The notes beneath the pieces are model-generated. The model ran no database searches. It saw only the letters and a list, made by a program, of their open reading frames with translations, and was not told the origin of the DNA. This document shows, piece after piece, positions 1-8,033 of a stretch of 10,109 nucleotides of DNA (position 1 is the stretch's first letter; each line of letters begins with the position of its first letter). This DNA is from Thermoplasmata archaeon (GTDB taxonomy: Archaea > Thermoplasmatota > Thermoplasmata > Lutacidiplasmatales > UBA184), in contig JASHVA010000182.1 in assembly GCA_030039715.1 (NCBI GenBank), positions 1 through 10,109 on the forward strand. The letters run 5' to 3'. A program made the position numbers and the translations under genes.

Positions 1-182
1 CCGCCCACCTGCACGACGAAGGCGAAGAAGACCATCTGGGTCAGCGGGATGATGAAGATCGTTCCGAGGACGAAGTCGATCCGCATGAACCCGAGCGTCG
101 TCCGCGGGGCGATCACGGCGTTCGACCAGAACGTCCGCCAGAACGAGACGCGGTTCGGTTCGACCCGAGCGGAGGCGAGCAT
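1..182 (-). CDS. ABC-2 type transporter permease, second subunit (N-terminal part only)
   Basis: The first 60 codons of a membrane protein; the rest lies beyond the window edge. The start is ATG at 182-180. It is the first possible start, because the upstream gene's TGA (203-201) is in the same frame and only six codons lie between, none of them a start. A G-run directly after that stop (200-195) could serve as ribosome binding site. The visible protein has a short basic leader, a conserved-looking FWRTFWSNAVIAPRTT segment, then a hydrophobic stretch from about residue 39 (VLGTIFIIPLTQMVFFAFVV) that looks like the first membrane helix. This layout, and its place after an ABC-2 permease and its ATPase, suggest the second half of a heteromeric ABC-2 exporter. 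Family assignment is inferred from context and the hydrophobic start; the truncation prevents a firmer call. Confidence 0.7.
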   Translation of the reverse strand, partial: MLASARVEPNRVSFWRTFWSNAVIAPRTTLGFMRIDFVLGTIFIIPLTQMVFFAFVVQVG

Positions 183-200
183 GCGACCGTCCGACCCCCC

Positions 201-1010
201 TCAGTAGTCGCTCAGGTCGCCCTTCGAGAGCACGTGGAGCTCGACCCGCTTGAACACCGTGCCCGCGATGGCGACGTAGATCGCGGTCGTGAGGATCGCT
301 CCCGCGATATCGGGCCAGAATCCCCACCCGAAGCCGACGTATCCCGGAATGGCGAGGTACCGGAGCGCGTCGAGCGCCCACGTCGGTGGGAAGACGAGGG
401 CGATCGGGTTCGTCCAGAACGGAAGGAGCACGACCGGGAACATGCAGCCCGTACCGATGTAGAACGCGAACTCGCCGACGTTCTGGATGAAGCCGGAGTA
501 CCGGGTGTAAACCCACGCAGCGGAGAAGAGGATCCCGACGCTCGCGAGCGTCAGCATCACGAAGACGAAGAGGACGACGAACCCGATCGGATCCGGGACG
601 GTGGGCGGCGAACCCGCGGCGGCGAGGACGACGAGATAGACGATCGCGCCGCCGATCAGCCCCGAGACGACGTTCCAGAGCACTCGGCCGAGCACGACAT
701 AGACGTAGGGCGTCGGAGATTGGACCGTCGGTTCCAGCGTACCGAACTCCCGGTCCTGGCCGATCGCCCAGCCGCTGCCGTAGAGCGTCTGACCCCACAT
801 CGACATCATCCCCGCGCCGAGGATCGCGTAGGTCAGGAAGTACGGGCCCGAGCCGCGGAAGAGCTCGAACGCGACGAGCCCGAAGACGACCGGGGCGATC
901 ATCGACGGGATCAGCCACTGCGGGTCCGCCATGAACATGAGGAAGGATAGCCGGAGCGAGGCACTCGTGGCACGGGTTCGAGAGATGCGGGGGAGCTCGA
1001 CGGTCGACAT
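201..1010 (-). CDS. ABC-2 type transporter permease
   Basis: Integral membrane subunit of an ABC-2 type (DrrB/NodJ-like) exporter, 269 residues, the usual size. About six hydrophobic helices can be seen, at roughly residues 33-51, 58-78, 106-132, 141-164, 180-206 and 234-252. Between helices 2 and 3 is the cytoplasmic segment DREFGTLE (85-92), matching the E-x-G-T-L-E coupling motif typical of ABC-2 permeases, where the ATPase docks. The ATG (1010-1008) directly follows the TAG stop of the ATPase gene with no gap, and a GGAGGA ribosome binding site lies ten bases upstream inside the ATPase gene, so the two are translationally coupled. A second permease follows 18 bases downstream. Substrate is unknown; such transporters export drugs, polysaccharides, lipids or lantibiotic-like compounds, and nothing here selects among these. 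Confidence 0.88.
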   Translation of the reverse strand: MSTVELPRISRTRATSASLRLSFLMFMADPQWLIPSMIAPVVFGLVAFELFRGSGPYFLTYAILGAGMMSMWGQTLYGSGWAIGQDREFGTLEPTVQSPTPYVYVVLGRVLWNVVSGLIGGAIVYLVVLAAAGSPPTVPDPIGFVVLFVFVMLTLASVGILFSAAWVYTRYSGFIQNVGEFAFYIGTGCMFPVVLLPFWTNPIALVFPPTWALDALRYLAIPGYVGFGWGFWPDIAGAILTTAIYVAIAGTVFKRVELHVLSKGDLSDY

Positions 1011-1994
<984 letters not shown>

Positions 1995-2024
1995 CTCGTA
2001 TGGGGCGCGCGCCACGTGGAAGGC

Positions 2025-2032
2025 AGTATTTG
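2025..2032 (-). promoter_or_regulatory. Weak TATA-like box for the ABC transporter operon
   Basis: On the minus strand the bases read CAAATACT, the most AT-rich spot close to the ATPase start in a GC-rich setting. The centre is about 34 bases from ATG 1994. With the usual archaeal spacing of about 26 bases, transcription would start near 2002 and leave a leader of only about eight bases. The match to a TATA consensus is weak. An alternative is that the AT-rich element at 2131-2137, which reads GATATAA on this strand, drives a longer leader. Confidence 0.35.
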
Positions 2033-2130
2033 GCTCCTTAGTCCTAGCGCACGGCGAGAGGTCACGGAACGCTCGCCCCGAGGCGCGCTCCGCCTCCCGT
2101 GGATCCGGAAGCCGTCGAACGTCCGTACTG

Positions 2131-2137
2131 TTATATC
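2131..2137 (+). promoter_or_regulatory. TATA box of the 2-oxoacid dehydrogenase operon (leaderless promoter)
   Basis: TTATATC stands out as an isolated AT-rich element. Its centre is about 26 bases upstream of the A of ATG 2160. Archaeal TATA boxes lie about 25-27 bases before the transcription start, so the predicted start is on or beside the start codon, giving a leaderless mRNA. No Shine-Dalgarno sequence is seen before ATG 2160, which agrees with this. A purine-rich BRE upstream of the box is not obvious. This is the only credible promoter seen for the seven genes up to 9599. Confidence 0.65.
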
Positions 2138-2159
2138 GACCGGGTCAGTCTGCACGGTG

Positions 2160-3251
2160 ATGGCGTCGGCCGAGTCGGTCGCGCAGGGCAATTCGTCGGC
2201 CGGACCCGAGAGCTCCGGCGACCTCACCCCGGAGCAGATCCTCGCCGGTTATCGCCTGATGGTGCGGGCCCGCGCCACCGACGAGCGGTGCCTCTCCCTT
2301 CAGCGCCAGGGACGAATCGGGTTCTATGCGCCGCTCATGGGGCAGGAGGCCGCGCAGGTCGGCTGCGCGCTGGCCGTCCGTCCGGAGGACTGGATGTTCC
2401 CGGCGTACCGGGAGCTGGCGGTCGCTCTCACTCGGGGCGCGAGCCTCCGGTCGATCCTCGACCAGTTGCTCGGGAATTCCGCCGACCTCACGAAGGGACG
2501 CCAGATGCCGAACCACTTCGGTTTCGCGGATCAGCACTTCGTCACCGCATCGAGCCCGATCGGGACGCAGATCACCCAGGCGGTCGGAACCGCGATGGCC
2601 GCCCAGCGACGCAAGGACCCGATCGTGACCGTGGCGTTCTTCGGGGACGGCGCGACCAGCTCGAACGACTTTCACGCGGGGCTGAACTTCGCCGGTGTGT
2701 TCCGCACTCCGACCATCTTCTTCTGCCAGAACAACCAGTGGGCGATCTCGCTCCCGCGAGAGAAGCAGACGCGCAGCAAGACGCTCGCCGAGAAGGCGGA
2801 GGCGTACGGTTTCTCGGGGGTCGTCGTCGACGGAACCGATCTCTCGGTCGTGTACCGGGCGGTGCGCGATGCCCGGGCGCGGGCGGTCGCCGGCGATGGA
2901 CCGACGCTCATCGAGGCTCAGGTGTACCGGCTCGGTCCGCATTCTACGTCGGACGACCCGAAGCGGTACCGCACCGATGCCGAGGTCGCGCAGTGGAAGG
3001 AGCGGGACCCGCTCGTCCGCCTTCGGGGCGAACTGATCACGGCAAAGCTGCTCGACGAAGCGACCGACCAGAAGATCTGGGACGAGGCGCGGGCGGAGGT
3101 TGTCGCCGTGTTCGCCGAGGCAGAAAAGGTGCCCCCGATGGCGCCCGACTCGATTTTCGACGACGTGTTCGCAAGGCCGACGCCCCGGCTCGAAGAGGAG
3201 CGCCACGAAGCCGCCGGTCACTCGCAGAGTCTTGGAGGTCCGCATGGGTGA
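2160..3251 (+). CDS. 2-oxoacid dehydrogenase complex E1 component, alpha subunit (branched-chain type)
   Basis: Thiamine-diphosphate-binding alpha subunit of E1, which with E1-beta decarboxylates a 2-oxoacid and transfers the acyl group to lipoyl-E2 in the cytoplasm. It has 363 residues, normal for the family. Seen: the QRQGRIGFY segment (48-56); GRQMPNHFG (113-121) and HFVTASSP (126-133), which closely match the branched-chain E1-alpha; the ThDP motif beginning GDG (162-164) and ending NN (191-192); and the catalytic-loop H261 in PHSTSDD (260-266). The first 20 residues are Ser/Ala-rich and probably disordered. The start is ATG 2160, set by the TATA box about 26 bases upstream; a GTG codon directly precedes it. 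The end overlaps E1-beta by eight bases. Branched-chain specificity is a resemblance-based inference; pyruvate or a broad substrate range is possible. Another E1-alpha lies at 5523-6569. Confidence 0.93.
   Translation: MASAESVAQGNSSAGPESSGDLTPEQILAGYRLMVRARATDERCLSLQRQGRIGFYAPLMGQEAAQVGCALAVRPEDWMFPAYRELAVALTRGASLRSILDQLLGNSADLTKGRQMPNHFGFADQHFVTASSPIGTQITQAVGTAMAAQRRKDPIVTVAFFGDGATSSNDFHAGLNFAGVFRTPTIFFCQNNQWAISLPREKQTRSKTLAEKAEAYGFSGVVVDGTDLSVVYRAVRDARARAVAGDGPTLIEAQVYRLGPHSTSDDPKRYRTDAEVAQWKERDPLVRLRGELITAKLLDEATDQKIWDEARAEVVAVFAEAEKVPPMAPDSIFDDVFARPTPRLEEERHEAAGHSQSLGGPHG
2634..2683 (+). repeat. 50-base perfect direct repeat, copy 1 (ThDP motif region of first E1-alpha)
   Basis: These 50 bases are identical, with no mismatch, to 6003-6052 in the second E1-alpha gene. 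They encode the last residues before the GDG motif and the segment GATSSNDFHAG after it, in the same reading frame in both genes. A mismatch occurs immediately on both sides (G versus C before it, G versus C after it). A second shared run, GAACAACCAGTGGGCGATCT onward, follows at the NN motif. See the matching finding for its possible meaning. Confidence 0.9.
3234..3240 (+). promoter_or_regulatory. Shine-Dalgarno site for E1-beta
   Basis: GGAGGTC lies inside the end of the E1-alpha gene, with GGAGG ending five bases before ATG 3244. It is the clearest ribosome binding site in the operon and fixes the E1-beta start, although that start overlaps the preceding gene by eight bases. Confidence 0.7.
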
Positions 3252-4221
3252 GCTCACGCTGGTCCAGGCCGTCAATCGGGGCCTCGCCGAAGCGATGCGC
3301 GCCGACCCCGACGTGGTCCTTCTGGGGGAGGACATCGGCGTCAACGGGGGCGTGTTCCGGGCGACCGAGGGTCTGTACAAGGAGTTCGGCGAGAGCCGCG
3401 TCGTCGACACTCCACTCTCCGAGACCGGCATCGTCGGGGCGGCGATCGGGATGGCGCTTTACGGCCTCAAACCGGTCGCGGAGATCCAGTTCATGGACTT
3501 CATCTATCCCGCCTTCGACCAGATCGTCTCGGAGCTCGCGAAGTTCCGTTACCGGTCGGGCGGACAGTTCCCGTGCCACGTCGTGATCCGAACGCCCTAC
3601 GGCGGCGGCATCAAGGGGGGCCTCTACCACTCGCAGAGCACGGAAGCGTACTTCTGCCACACGGCCGGCCTCAAGGTCGTCGTTCCCTCGACGCCGTCGG
3701 ACGCGAAGGGCCTGCTGCTCACCGCGATCCACGACGAGGACCCGGTGATCTTCCTGGAACCGAAGCGGATCTACCGCGCCGTGACGGGCGAGGTGCCGGA
3801 CGGTGACCACCGCGTTCCGTTCGGCCAGGCCCGGCTCGTCCGCGAGGGCTCGGACGTGTCCCTGTTCGCGTACGGCGCGATGGTGCCGCCGACGGTCGAG
3901 GCCGCCGAGACGCTCGCCGCGGAAGGGATCCACGCGGAGGTGATCGATCCGCGCACGCTCGTTCCGCTCGACGAGTCGGCGATCGTCGCTTCGGTAGAGA
4001 AGACCGGCCGCGCGGTGATCGTGCACGAGGCGGCTCGATTCTGCGGCCTGGGGGGCGAGATCGCCGCGTTGCTGGCCGAGAAGGCCTTCTACTCGCTAAA
4101 AGCGCCGATCGCCCGCGTCACCGGATACGACACGCCGTTCCCGTACGCTCTGGAGCACGTCTACCTACCGAACGCCGAGAAGATCGCGGCGGCCGCGCGG
4201 AATGCGGTCCGCGCGTCGTAG
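3244..4221 (+). CDS. 2-oxoacid dehydrogenase complex E1 component, beta subunit (branched-chain type)
   Basis: Beta subunit of the E1 heterotetramer; it completes the thiamine diphosphate site with E1-alpha. It has 325 residues, full length for the transketolase-like family. Seen: LLGEDIGVNGGVFR (26-39); the ThDP-activating Glu in PLSETGIVG (E60); AEIQFMDFIYPAFDQIV (79-95), very close to the branched-chain enzyme; the active-site His in LYHSQS (H129); the C-terminal domain from about residue 190 with VIDPRTLVPLD; and the typical VTGYDTPFPYALE near the end. The start ATG 3244 follows a good Shine-Dalgarno and overlaps the E1-alpha stop by eight bases. It is the only E1-beta in the window, so both E1-alpha proteins would have to share it unless another copy exists elsewhere. 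E2 starts nine bases downstream. Confidence 0.94.
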   Translation: MGELTLVQAVNRGLAEAMRADPDVVLLGEDIGVNGGVFRATEGLYKEFGESRVVDTPLSETGIVGAAIGMALYGLKPVAEIQFMDFIYPAFDQIVSELAKFRYRSGGQFPCHVVIRTPYGGGIKGGLYHSQSTEAYFCHTAGLKVVVPSTPSDAKGLLLTAIHDEDPVIFLEPKRIYRAVTGEVPDGDHRVPFGQARLVREGSDVSLFAYGAMVPPTVEAAETLAAEGIHAEVIDPRTLVPLDESAIVASVEKTGRAVIVHEAARFCGLGGEIAALLAEKAFYSLKAPIARVTGYDTPFPYALEHVYLPNAEKIAAAARNAVRAS

Positions 4222-4230
4222 GACGGCACG

Positions 4231-5526
4231 ATGCCCTTCGAGTTCCGCCTTCCCGACATCGGCGAGGGGGTCGCCGAGGGCGAGGTCGTCCAGTGGTTCG
4301 TACGGGAAGGCGACGCGGTCCGGGAGGACGCCCCGCTCGTCAGCGTGCTCACGGACAAGGCGAACGTCGAGATCCCTTCGCCGAAGAATGGTCGAGTGCT
4401 GAAGATCCACGCGGCGGTCGGGGAGAAGGTCAAGGTCGGGGGCCTCCTGGTGACACTCGACGTCGAGGGTTCGAGCGCCTCCGGCCCGGGTCCCACCCCG
4501 AGCCCGTCCGCGGCAGCGGTCGCGCCCCCGGCCTCCGTGCCGGCCAGCGCCGCTTCCTTGGCACCGACTTCGTCGACCTCTGTCGCCGCGTCACCGTACG
4601 TGCGACGCCTGGCCAACGAGCGAGGCATCGACCTCTCGAGGGTGCGCGGATCCGGCCCCGGCGGTCGGATCACCGAGGCCGACCTGGCACCTCCCGCCGC
4701 GGCGAGCCCTCCCGCCGCGCCGGAACCGCCCGCCCCGGCTCACGAGCCAACTCCTGCGCCGGCTGCGGTCCCGTCTCCCGCCCCGGCTCCCGTTCGGGCG
4801 GCGGCGCGGAGCGACGACGAGATCGCCGAGCGAGTACCGATCCGCGGCGTTCGCCGAGTGATCGCGGAGCACATGGTCGAGGCGACCCACCGGCCGGCCC
4901 CCTTCACCTATGTTGAGGAAGTCGACGCCACCGACCTCGTTGGGCTCAGAGACCGCATGGCGAAGCACGTGGAGAAGCAGGGGACGCGTCTCAGCTACCT
5001 TCCGTTCATCGTCAAGGGCGTTGTTGCCGGGCTCCGCGCGCACCCCCGGCTCAACGCTACGATGGACGACGCACAGAACGAGCTCCTCGTCCGCTCGGCC
5101 TACCACATCGGGATCGCCACGGCCGCGCCGGAGGGGTTGATCGTGCCAGTCCTCCGTCACGCCGACCGCAAGAGCGTGATCGAGATCTCGCGAGAGATCC
5201 AGGACCTGGCCGAGCGAGGACGGGCGGGCAAGCTCTCCCGGAACGAGCTCACCGGCAGCACATTCACGATCACCAGCCTCGGCGCCCTCGGCGGGGTGCT
5301 CGCGACGCCGATCCTGAACTACCCCGAGGTCGCGATCCTGGGGGTCCACCGGATCGTCCGCCGACCGGTCTATCGTTCCGACGGCACTGTCGGCCCCGCC
5401 GACTTGATGAACCTCTCTGTCACCCTCGACCACCGGGTCCTTGACGGGATCGAGGGCGCGCAGTTCCTGGCGACCGTGAAGTCGTACCTGGAAGACCCCC
5501 ACCTTCTCTTCGCCGAAATGCGATGA
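4231..5526 (+). CDS. 2-oxoacid dehydrogenase complex E2 component, dihydrolipoamide acyltransferase
   Basis: Core of the complex: accepts the acyl group on a lipoyl-lysine and transfers it to CoA. It has 431 residues. Domains in order: one lipoyl domain (about 1-79) with the lipoylation site K43 in TDKANVEI; a first Ala/Pro/Ser linker (80-120); a peripheral-subunit-binding domain (about 121-153, PYVRRLANERGIDL then GSGPGGRITEADL) that docks E1 or E3; a second Ala/Pro-rich linker (about 154-194); and the acyltransferase domain (about 200-431) with catalytic H401 and D405 in DHRVLDG. All expected catalytic residues are present. The start ATG 4231 is nine bases after E1-beta, with only a weak GGACGG-like site before it. 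The stop overlaps the next start as ATGA, which indicates translational coupling. A single lipoyl domain is usual for branched-chain-type and archaeal E2 proteins. The acyl substrate cannot be told from sequence alone. Confidence 0.95.
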   Translation: MPFEFRLPDIGEGVAEGEVVQWFVREGDAVREDAPLVSVLTDKANVEIPSPKNGRVLKIHAAVGEKVKVGGLLVTLDVEGSSASGPGPTPSPSAAAVAPPASVPASAASLAPTSSTSVAASPYVRRLANERGIDLSRVRGSGPGGRITEADLAPPAAASPPAAPEPPAPAHEPTPAPAAVPSPAPAPVRAAARSDDEIAERVPIRGVRRVIAEHMVEATHRPAPFTYVEEVDATDLVGLRDRMAKHVEKQGTRLSYLPFIVKGVVAGLRAHPRLNATMDDAQNELLVRSAYHIGIATAAPEGLIVPVLRHADRKSVIEISREIQDLAERGRAGKLSRNELTGSTFTITSLGALGGVLATPILNYPEVAILGVHRIVRRPVYRSDGTVGPADLMNLSVTLDHRVLDGIEGAQFLATVKSYLEDPHLLFAEMR

Positions 5527-6569
5527 GTCCGAAACTGTCGGTCGTCCCGCTGCCCTACTCGGCCGACGACGTCACGTCGCTGCTCGGTGCCGACTGGCCG
5601 GAGCGGCTACGGGCCGCCTATCGCTGGATGCGGCTCGGCCGCGCCCTCGACGCGCGGATGCAGGCGCTCCAACGCCAGGGTCGGGTCGGATTCTACGGCG
5701 CGGCGACCGGTCAGGAGGCGGTCAACGTCGCCACCGGCCTCGCCACGCGATCGGAGGACTGGATCTTCCCGGGGCTGCGAGAGCAGCTCGTGGCGCTCGT
5801 GCGGGGACATCCCCTCGTCGCCTACGCCCACCACCTTTTTGCCGACGACCGCGACCCCGGCCGGGGTCGGAACATGCCGTGCCACCCGACGGCCCGGGAG
5901 GTCCAGTACGTCTCGATGTCCTCCGTTATCGGCACGCAGATCTCGCAGGCGGTCGGGCTCGCCTACGGCCTGCGGCAGCGCCAGGCTCCCGGAGTCTCGC
6001 TCGCGTTCTTCGGGGACGGCGCGACCAGCTCGAACGACTTTCACGCGGGGCTCAACTTTGCCGCCGTGTGGCATCTCCCCGTCCTCTTCTGCTGCGCGAA
6101 CAACCAGTGGGCGATCTCGGTCCCGACCTCGCGGCAGACGGGCGCCCGCACCTTCGCGACCAAGGCGGCGGAGTACGGCATGCCGGGCTGGTCGGTCGAC
6201 GGCACCGACGTGGTGGCCGTATGGGCCGCCCTTCGGGGCTCGCTCGCGCGCGCCGCCGAGGGAAGGGGCCCCGAGATGCTCGAGTTCATCACGTACCGGA
6301 TGACCCCGCATTCGAGTTCCGACGACCCCAGTCGGTACCAGCCCCCCGACTGGGCCGCTCGCGCCGCGTCGCACGACCCGGTCGCCCGCCTCGAGAGCTG
6401 GCTTTCCGTGAACGGGGTGCTCGACGGGGCGGCCGTCGAGGCGATCGGCCGGGAGAGCGAGGCCGAGGTCCGGGCCGCGGTCGAAGCCGCCGAAGGAACG
6501 GTGGCCCCCGCGCCCGCCTCCCTCACCGAAGACGTCTATGCCCCCGACCGCTCCGGGTCGCCCGGCTAG
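5523..6569 (+). CDS. Second, divergent E1-alpha subunit of a 2-oxoacid dehydrogenase
   Basis: A second E1-alpha paralogue in the same operon, 348 residues and apparently intact. Seen: QRQGRVGFY (50-58); the ThDP motif from GDG (164-166) to NN (193-194); and the catalytic-loop H263 in PHSSSDD (262-268). By eye it matches about half of the positions of the first E1-alpha over the N-terminal domain. It differs in the substrate-side loops: GRNMPCHPT replaces GRQMPNHFG, and QYVSMSSVIG replaces HFVTASSPIG. The N-terminal extension is also unrelated. It may therefore accept a different 2-oxoacid while pairing with the same E1-beta. It starts inside the E2 stop (ATGA overlap) and is followed 21 bases later by E3. 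It has no E1-beta of its own here. Activity and substrate are not known; a regulatory or structural role is possible. Confidence 0.9.
   Translation: MSPKLSVVPLPYSADDVTSLLGADWPERLRAAYRWMRLGRALDARMQALQRQGRVGFYGAATGQEAVNVATGLATRSEDWIFPGLREQLVALVRGHPLVAYAHHLFADDRDPGRGRNMPCHPTAREVQYVSMSSVIGTQISQAVGLAYGLRQRQAPGVSLAFFGDGATSSNDFHAGLNFAAVWHLPVLFCCANNQWAISVPTSRQTGARTFATKAAEYGMPGWSVDGTDVVAVWAALRGSLARAAEGRGPEMLEFITYRMTPHSSSDDPSRYQPPDWAARAASHDPVARLESWLSVNGVLDGAAVEAIGRESEAEVRAAVEAAEGTVAPAPASLTEDVYAPDRSGSPG
6003..6052 (+). repeat. 50-base perfect direct repeat, copy 2 (ThDP motif region of second E1-alpha)
   Basis: Identical to 2634-2683, 3,369 bases away in the same orientation and reading frame. The genes around it are clearly diverged, so this block is more similar than its flanks. 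Confidence 0.9.
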
Positions 6570-6590
6570 GAAGGCTCGGCGGGGGGACGC

Positions 6591-8033
6591 ATGGCGGGTA
6601 CGTACGCGCGGAAGACCGAAGTCCTGGTGATCGGCGGAGGTCCCGGCGGCTACATGGCCGGGATCCGCGCCGGCCAGCTGGGGAAGAAAGTGCTCCTCGT
6701 GGAGCGGCGCGACCTGGGAGGCGAGTGCCTCAACCGGGGGTGCATTCCCTCGAAGGCGCTGATCCACGCCGCGATGCTCTACGACGGCCTCCGAACCGAG
6801 GGTCCCGAGATCGGCGTCCGGAGCTCCTCGCTCGAGTTCGACCTCGGGACGGCGATGAAGTGGAAGCAGGAGGTCGTCGCGAAGGAGCGACAGGGCGTCG
6901 CGCTCCTCCTCAGATCGGCCGGTGCGACGGCGCTCGTCGGGGAAGTGAAGTTCACCGGGCCTCACTCGGCGGACCTGGCCGCGCCGGACGGCGGACACGA
7001 ACGCGTCGATTTCGATTCCGCGGTCATCGCGACCGGCGCGGTCCCGTTCGTGCTGCCGGGATTCGAGACCGATGGCCGCCAGGTCGTCAACGCCTGGGAG
7101 CTCCTCGACATGGAGAGCCTCCCGAAGTCGATGGCGATCCTCGGTGGGGGCGTCAGCGGCTGTGAGCTCGGCGAGTTCCTCGCCTACCTGGGCGTCGAGG
7201 TGACGATCGTGGAGCTGATGCCGCAGCTACTGCCGGGCCTCGAGCCGGATCTCGCTCGCGAGATCACCTCCACGTTCGAGCGGCGGGGCGTTCGCGTGCT
7301 CATGGGGGCGCGCGCGACGGGACTCCAGCGGGAGCCCGCGGGGATCCGGCTTTCGATCGAGGTCGGGGGGGCCGCCCAGGAGGTCTCCGCCGAGCGGCTC
7401 TTCGTCACCGTCGGCAAGCGACCGGCCAGCCGCGAGCTGGGCCTCGAAGAAGCGGGCGTGGGGTTCGATGCGAAGTCGGGGTTCATCCCGGTCAACGACC
7501 GACTGCAGACGAACGTTCCGCACATCTACGCGGTGGGAGACGTCGCCCGACCGCCGATGCTGGCCCACAAAGCGTATCGGGAGGGGATCGTCGCCGCCGA
7601 GTCGATTGGGGGCCTGCCGACCCGGTTCGACTTCCGCGCGATGCCGTCGGTCGTCTTCACGACGCCCGAGCTCGCGACCGTAGGGCTCACGTTCGCCGAT
7701 GCCGCGGCGAAGGGGCTCCATCCGCGAGAGGCCCGGTTCCCGTACGCGGCGCTCGGCCGAGCCCACGCGAACCGTGCGACGCAGGGCTGGGTGAAGGTGG
7801 TCGGCGACGACTCGACCGGTGCGCTGCTCGGAGTGCACGCCGCCGGGGAGCGCTCCGGCGAGTACGTCGCCGAGGCCGGTCACGCCCTCGAGATGGGCGC
7901 CACCGTTCGGGACATCGCCCAGACGATCCACCCGCATCCGACCTTCTCGGAGGCGCTCGGCGAGGCGGCGCTGCTCTGGCTGGGAGAGCCGATGCACGTG
8001 GCCCGTCGGAGGACGGATGCCGGCGCTCGTTGA
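6591..8033 (+). CDS. lpdA: Dihydrolipoamide dehydrogenase (E3)
   Basis: FAD-dependent pyridine-nucleotide-disulfide oxidoreductase that reoxidises dihydrolipoyl-E2 and reduces NAD+. It has 480 residues, full length. Seen in order: FAD-binding GGGPGG (15-20); redox-active cysteines C46 and C51 in CLNRGCIPSKAL; NAD-binding ILGGGVSGCELGEFL at about 183-197; the second FAD motif with VPHIYAVGDVA near residue 310; and the interface-domain catalytic pair H449 and E454 in HPHPTFSEAL. The start ATG 6591 has a G-rich stretch (GGGGGG) just upstream and lies 21 bases after the second E1-alpha. The last 17 bases overlap the start of lipB. With E1 and E2 just upstream, this is clearly the E3 of the complex rather than a glutathione- or mercury-reductase relative. 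Confidence 0.96.
   Translation: MAGTYARKTEVLVIGGGPGGYMAGIRAGQLGKKVLLVERRDLGGECLNRGCIPSKALIHAAMLYDGLRTEGPEIGVRSSSLEFDLGTAMKWKQEVVAKERQGVALLLRSAGATALVGEVKFTGPHSADLAAPDGGHERVDFDSAVIATGAVPFVLPGFETDGRQVVNAWELLDMESLPKSMAILGGGVSGCELGEFLAYLGVEVTIVELMPQLLPGLEPDLAREITSTFERRGVRVLMGARATGLQREPAGIRLSIEVGGAAQEVSAERLFVTVGKRPASRELGLEEAGVGFDAKSGFIPVNDRLQTNVPHIYAVGDVARPPMLAHKAYREGIVAAESIGGLPTRFDFRAMPSVVFTTPELATVGLTFADAAAKGLHPREARFPYAALGRAHANRATQGWVKVVGDDSTGALLGVHAAGERSGEYVAEAGHALEMGATVRDIAQTIHPHPTFSEALGEAALLWLGEPMHVARRRTDAGAR

Noticed and set aside
183..203. Possible stop-codon readthrough joining the two ABC permeases, which are in the same frame six codons apart
   Set aside because: A normal TGA, a G-rich ribosome binding site and a good ATG follow; two separate subunits are common in this family, and no readthrough signal is seen.
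2053..2077. Six-base inverted repeat GGCGAG ... CTCGCC in the divergent region
   Set aside because: Short arms with a 13-base spacer and no extension are expected by chance in GC-rich DNA.
2508..2521. CCGAA-cca-TTCGG-type hairpin inside the first E1-alpha gene
   Set aside because: It lies in the conserved coding segment MPNHFG and is explained by codon choice; no T-run follows, so it is not a terminator.
2145..3431. Long open frame on the minus strand opposite the first E1-alpha (428 codons)
   Set aside because: It is antisense to a clear family member, is very rich in Arg, Glu and Asp, and shows no recognisable domain. Such shadows are expected where codons end in G or C.
4480..4810. Low-complexity Pro/Ala-coding stretches that resemble repeats
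   Set aside because: They are the flexible interdomain linkers normal for E2 proteins, not DNA repeats or a CRISPR array.
5607..6998. 463-codon open frame on the minus strand across the second E1-alpha and start of E3
   Set aside because: It crosses two real genes, is Arg/Gly-rich with no family motif, and reflects GC-rich third positions on the sense strand.
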